Source of the DNA: Myxococcota bacterium
Lineage (GTDB): Bacteria > Myxococcota > Polyangia > GCA-2747355 > JAKLHH01
Direction: 5' to 3'
DNA length: 16,787 nt
Assembly (NCBI GenBank): GCA_022710245.1
Contig: JAKLHH010000035.1
Span: 1-16,787, forward strand
Part shown: positions 13,805 through 16,787 of the stretch, piece by piece
Numbering within the stretch: position 1 is the stretch's first letter
Layout of the letters: each line of letters begins with the position of its first letter
Program-made: the position numbers and the translations under genes
The notes under the pieces: generated by a model
Told to the model about the DNA's origin: nothing
Seen by the model: the letters and a program-made list of their open reading frames with translations, nothing else
The model's database searches: none

Positions 13805-14959
13805 ATGGAGCTCGTCGGCATCGTCGGCAGCGGAGCGATCGGGCGGGACGCCTTTCACCCGCACTGCTGGTCAGGGTCGAGCCCGTTCTTCTTTGGTGAG
13901 CTGAAGAGGCGGGGCGTCCTCCACCACACCATCGGCGTGGAGACACCGTTCCCCGAGAAGCAGCTCCGCATCGCGCTCAGCTTCGCGCGCGACCGCAAGA
14001 CCTGGCTGCGCCAGTTCTGGATGGACGTCGGCTACCGGCGCTCGCTCACGCGGCAGATCGCGCGCCAGGTGCGCCCCGATGACGCCGACCGTCACTACCT
14101 GCAGATCGGCTCGATGTACAACGCGGCGGAGGTGGCCCGCGGCCGCACCCGCGTGATGTCCTACAACGACTCCAACATCGCCCAGGCGGTGAAGAGCCCC
14201 GACTTCCCGCGCGGCGTCCCCAGGTGGCGGATCCAGAGGACGTTCGAGTACGAGCGCTTCCTCTACCACAGCCACGACCACCTCTTCACCATGGGCGAGT
14301 ACGCGCGCACCTCGATCATCGAGGAGTTCGGCGTGCCCGCCGACCGCGTCACCTGCATCGGCTCTGGCATCAACCTGCACGAGATCCCCAGCGTCGATCC
14401 GGCGAAGAGCTACGAGACGAAGGAGATCCTCTTCGTCGGGATCGACTTCGAGCGCAAGGGCGGTCCTCACGTCTGGAAGGCCTTCCAGGAGGTCACCAAG
14501 AAGCACCCGAACGCCGTGCTCCACATCGTCGGCCCCCGCGAGCTCCCGGCCGAGATCAAGTCGACGCGCGGCGTGCGCTGCCACGGCTTCCTGCACAAGC
14601 AGGAGCCAGCGGAGCTGGCGCGGCTGGAGGCGCTCTTTCGCAGCTCGGTGCTGCTCATCATGCCCTCGCTCTACGAGACCTTCGGCATCGCCCCGCTCGA
14701 GGCGATGGCCTACGGGATGGCCACCATCGTCAGCAAGCACGGCGCGCTGGTCGAGATGGTGACCCCCGGCGTCAACGGCGAGCTGGTGGCGAGCGGTGAC
14801 GTGCAGGGTATGGCGGACAGGATGATCGAGCTGCTCGACGATCCGGACCGCATCGCGCGCTACGGCCGCGCTGGCCGCCAGCGCGTGGAGGAGCGGTACA
14901 CCTGGCAGCGCGTCGTCGACCGCATGCTGCCGGCGATCGAGGGCTGCATCGCGAGCTAG
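13805..14959 (+). CDS. GT4-family glycosyltransferase (GT-B fold)
   Basis: 384 residues, no signal peptide or membrane helix, so a cytoplasmic or peripheral membrane enzyme using a nucleotide-sugar donor. The C-terminal half carries the GT4 (Glycos_transf_1) signature: donor-site strand EILFVGIDFERKG (about residues 207-219), LHIVGPRELP, and the EX7E motif in YETFGIAPLEAMAYG (E291 and E299), followed by a GVNGELV loop. The N-terminal half is the acceptor domain, with SYNDSNIAQ and FTMGEYARTSI before GVPADRVTCIGSGIN. It is close in length to other retaining GT4 enzymes. No partner glycan genes flank it; the neighbours are a cysteine enzyme and a sulfotransferase-like lipoprotein. The start at the ATG is chosen because the reading begins directly with a strand and GSGAIG loop. 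Acceptor and sugar cannot be predicted. Confidence 0.92.
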   Translation: MELVGIVGSGAIGRDAFHPHCWSGSSPFFFGELKRRGVLHHTIGVETPFPEKQLRIALSFARDRKTWLRQFWMDVGYRRSLTRQIARQVRPDDADRHYLQIGSMYNAAEVARGRTRVMSYNDSNIAQAVKSPDFPRGVPRWRIQRTFEYERFLYHSHDHLFTMGEYARTSIIEEFGVPADRVTCIGSGINLHEIPSVDPAKSYETKEILFVGIDFERKGGPHVWKAFQEVTKKHPNAVLHIVGPRELPAEIKSTRGVRCHGFLHKQEPAELARLEALFRSSVLLIMPSLYETFGIAPLEAMAYGMATIVSKHGALVEMVTPGVNGELVASGDVQGMADRMIELLDDPDRIARYGRAGRQRVEERYTWQRVVDRMLPAIEGCIAS

Positions 14960-14976
14960 ATGGCTGGACCTCGGAA

Positions 14977-14994
14977 CTGGCCGACGATGGCCAG
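14977..14994. terminator. Perfect inverted repeat after the glycosyltransferase gene
   Basis: CTGGCC-GACGAT-GGCCAG, a 6-bp stem with a 6-base loop, starting 18 bases after the stop at 14959. It lacks a T-tract and could equally be an operator. The remainder of the spacer 14960-15246 (287 bases) shows no gene I can support; codon bias is lost and only short frames exist. Confidence 0.35.
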
Positions 14995-15193
14995 CGGCCC
15001 GGCCGGCACCGCAGGGCCGCATCGACGCCCCTTCTGATCTGAACGACGCTCATGTTCTCGTCGAATGGGCCGCTGCCTCCTTGCCGATGCCCGCGTTCGC
15101 ACCAGTGATGAGGCAAGTGGAGTCCGGTCCATCTCCGTCTCGGAAGAAGAGAGGTCTTCGATCTCGCGGTGAGATGCCTGTTCCTTCACCCCT

Positions 15194-15222
15194 GGCACAT
15201 CTTCCCGCCCTCCTGCTAGGCT
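15194..15222 (+). promoter_or_regulatory. Possible promoter of the arylsulfotransferase-like gene
   Basis: GGCACA (15194-15199), a 17-base spacer, then TAGGCT (15217-15222), 24 bases before the ATG at 15247. The -35 matches only 3 of 6 consensus positions. The -10 resembles the TAGGAT ahead of the lipoprotein gene at 10392. Confidence 0.28.
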
Positions 15223-15246
15223 GCGATCATCCCTGCGGAGAATGCG

Positions 15247-16710
15247 ATGTCGAGCGCCTGGTGGTGTGCGGCAGCGGCGGTGGTGGCGATAACATCGTCG
15301 TGCGTTCCCCCCCTCTCGGCTCCGGGTGGAGCGCAGGACGGCTCGGAGCCGGGGCGTGATCGGGCCCGCTCCGACGGCCGCCAGCCCGACCTTGCCCAGG
15401 TCTGCGGCCCTGTCGTCAACGCCCACGTCGAGCCGCTCGCCTACGGCTACAGCGTCAACGTCAGCTGGGATCCTCTCCCCGCGGGCGAGGTCCTCGAGAT
15501 CGCCTGGCGGGGCGAGCGCGAGGGCTCCGTCCTGGTCGACGGCGCCAGGGGGGCACACCTGGTCATCGGGCTCACCCCCGGCCGGATCCACCTCTTCCGG
15601 CTGACCCGTCGGTGTGCGGGGAGCGGCCGCTCCGCGCCGCTCCTGCTCGGTCCCGTGACCACCGGCCAGGCGCTCGCCTTCACCCTCGAGACCACGGTGC
15701 CCTACGTGGGCAGCGAGGACGAGGTGATCCTCTTCAACTGCTTCCAGCCGCTCGCGGGCGCCACGGAGTGGAGCGCCCTCGCTGCGGTCACCCGCGACGG
15801 CCAGGTGCAGTGGGCCTGGAGCTCGCCGGACGGCAAGACCGTGACGGACGTCGACTGGGTCCCCGAGCGGAGCAGCCTCGTCGCCGGGGTCTGGGGCACC
15901 TTCACCGAGCTCGGGCTCGACGGGGGAGTGCGCAGCACCTACTCCGGCCTCTATCACCACGATCTGGACTTCACCGTGCTGGGCTTCACCGGCCTCTACT
16001 ACCGGCTGAACCTCGACATCCTCACGTACTGGCCGCGCCTGACCGAGGGCATCGCGGTCATCGCCCCCCAGAGCGGTCAGACGATCTGGGACTGGCACCT
16101 CGACGACCACATCGACGTGGACGACTACAATCCGGTGGACATCCAGTCGCTGTTTCTCATCGGTCACGACTGGACCCACGCCAACGACCTCGACTACCTG
16201 CCCGACCGCAAGCAGTTCGTGCTCAACCTGCGCAACCTCGACCGGGCGCTCTTCATCGACTACCCGTCGGGCGTGGTCGCCGCACGGATCGGGAGCGGCA
16301 CCGGACTCTGCGACGGGCTCTGGTCCCACGGCCACGAGATCGTGTGGCTGGAGCTGGCCGCGGACCAGCTGAAGGGGCGCTTCCTGATGTTCGACAACGG
16401 CAACTATCGGAGCCCCCCCTACAGCCGGGCGATCGAGGTGGCCGTCGACGCGGCGGCCCGGACCTGCGAGGTGGTCTGGCAGTACCGGGAGAGCCCCGAC
16501 TTCTTCGCTGATGCGCTGGGGTCCGCCTACCGACTGGCCAGCGGCGACACGCTCATCACCGACGGGACCCACGGCCGGATCCTTCAGGTCGACCTCCAGG
16601 GGAAGAAGCGCTGGGAGGTCAAGGCGCCCGCCTGTCAGATCTACCAGGCCAAGCCAGTGCCGAGGTCCTTCTTTCAGCCCGCCCTGGTGGGCACCGACCC
16701 GCAGCGGTGA
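15247..16710 (+). CDS. Secreted arylsulfotransferase (ASST)-like lipoprotein
   Basis: 487 residues. GGAG lies 6 bases before the ATG. The signal MSSAWWCAAAAVVAITSSC ends in a lipobox-like TSSC (Cys19), followed by an acidic/Arg-rich linker. Residues about 53-140 resemble a fibronectin-III-like fold (SVNVSWDPLPAGEVLEIAWRG ending APLLLGPVTTG, given here in parts). From about 150 on it is an ASST-type beta-propeller. WTHANDLDY supplies H311 and R329 lies exactly 18 residues later in LRNLD, the spacing of H356 and R374 in E. coli AssT. HHDLDF (H237/H238) and SHGHEIVW (H361/H363, before FDNGNYR) are candidates for the other two active-site histidines. PAPS-independent transfer of sulfate between phenolic compounds is the family reaction. 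No DsbA/DsbL-type partner adjoins it, and physiological substrates are unknown. The assignment is by motif; activity is inferred. Confidence 0.85.
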   Translation: MSSAWWCAAAAVVAITSSCVPPLSAPGGAQDGSEPGRDRARSDGRQPDLAQVCGPVVNAHVEPLAYGYSVNVSWDPLPAGEVLEIAWRGEREGSVLVDGARGAHLVIGLTPGRIHLFRLTRRCAGSGRSAPLLLGPVTTGQALAFTLETTVPYVGSEDEVILFNCFQPLAGATEWSALAAVTRDGQVQWAWSSPDGKTVTDVDWVPERSSLVAGVWGTFTELGLDGGVRSTYSGLYHHDLDFTVLGFTGLYYRLNLDILTYWPRLTEGIAVIAPQSGQTIWDWHLDDHIDVDDYNPVDIQSLFLIGHDWTHANDLDYLPDRKQFVLNLRNLDRALFIDYPSGVVAARIGSGTGLCDGLWSHGHEIVWLELAADQLKGRFLMFDNGNYRSPPYSRAIEVAVDAAARTCEVVWQYRESPDFFADALGSAYRLASGDTLITDGTHGRILQVDLQGKKRWEVKAPACQIYQAKPVPRSFFQPALVGTDPQR

Positions 16711-16787
16711 GCGCCCGGTCGGCGACGGAGTCATGCTGGCCGGCGATGCTGCCTTGGGGCCGGCGGAACCCGTGGTGCGCTTCGCAG

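Noticed and set aside
15192..15222. Possible sigma54 promoter because of TGGCAC upstream of the arylsulfotransferase-like gene
   Set aside because: The GG to GC distance does not give the required 10-base gap, so the -12 element is absent.

Overview
This is a high-GC, gene-dense bacterial chromosome segment. The gene content suggests a Myxococcota (deltaproteobacterial) genome: several secreted lipoproteins with acidic linkers, Cys-rich lipoproteins carrying the CNGxDDDCDG (MopE-type) motif, a secreted caspase-like protein beside an ECF sigma factor, a C-type-lectin-like lipoprotein, and sigma70-like promoters of the TTGTGA / TACTCT kind. No rRNA, tRNA, CRISPR array or transposase is visible, and the taxonomic call is an inference from gene content only.

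Layout. (1) Positions 1-1638, minus strand: the N-terminal 546 codons of a large, probably helical-repeat protein that runs off the left edge. (2) 1847-3088, plus, divergent from it: a protein joining an N-terminal region, a GHKL ATPase domain and a DUF4325-like (STAS-like) C-terminus. (3) 3202-3978: an unrecognised putative lipoprotein. (4) 4176-8324: a tightly coupled operon (every junction overlaps by 1-4 bases) of ECF sigma factor, zinc-finger membrane anti-sigma factor, exported caspase-like protein with an EF-hand and two C-terminal membrane segments, and a Cys-rich MopE-motif lipoprotein. A tandem paralogue of the lipoprotein follows at 8516-9487. The same bipartite element (AAAGTsCGGCCAGGA, 10 variable bases, CTCCGTCATC) precedes both the sigma factor gene and this second lipoprotein, so it is a good candidate for the cognate ECF promoter. 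(5) 9595-10305: a DeoD-type purine nucleoside phosphorylase. (6) 10392-11159: a lipoprotein with an 18-bp-repeat linker and a C-type-lectin-like domain. (7) 11302-13662: one uninterrupted 786-codon gene joining a CysM-like O-acetylserine sulfhydrylase to a full-length cysteinyl-tRNA synthetase-like module whose HIGH and KMSKS signatures are degenerate although its zinc/cysteine site is intact. (8) 13805-14959: a GT4 glycosyltransferase. (9) 15247-16710: a secreted arylsulfotransferase-like lipoprotein with an FN3-like N-terminal domain.

How the genes may work together. The 4176-9487 block reads as a self-contained envelope-stress or signalling module: the membrane anti-sigma factor holds the ECF sigma factor, an exported Ca2+-responsive protease candidate may act on the periplasmic face, and metal-binding Cys-rich lipoproteins are outputs or sensors. 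The CysM-CysRS-like fusion links cysteine synthesis to a cysteine-binding synthetase fold that may no longer aminoacylate tRNA. These two are the most interesting items. The other genes look like independent single-gene transcription units.
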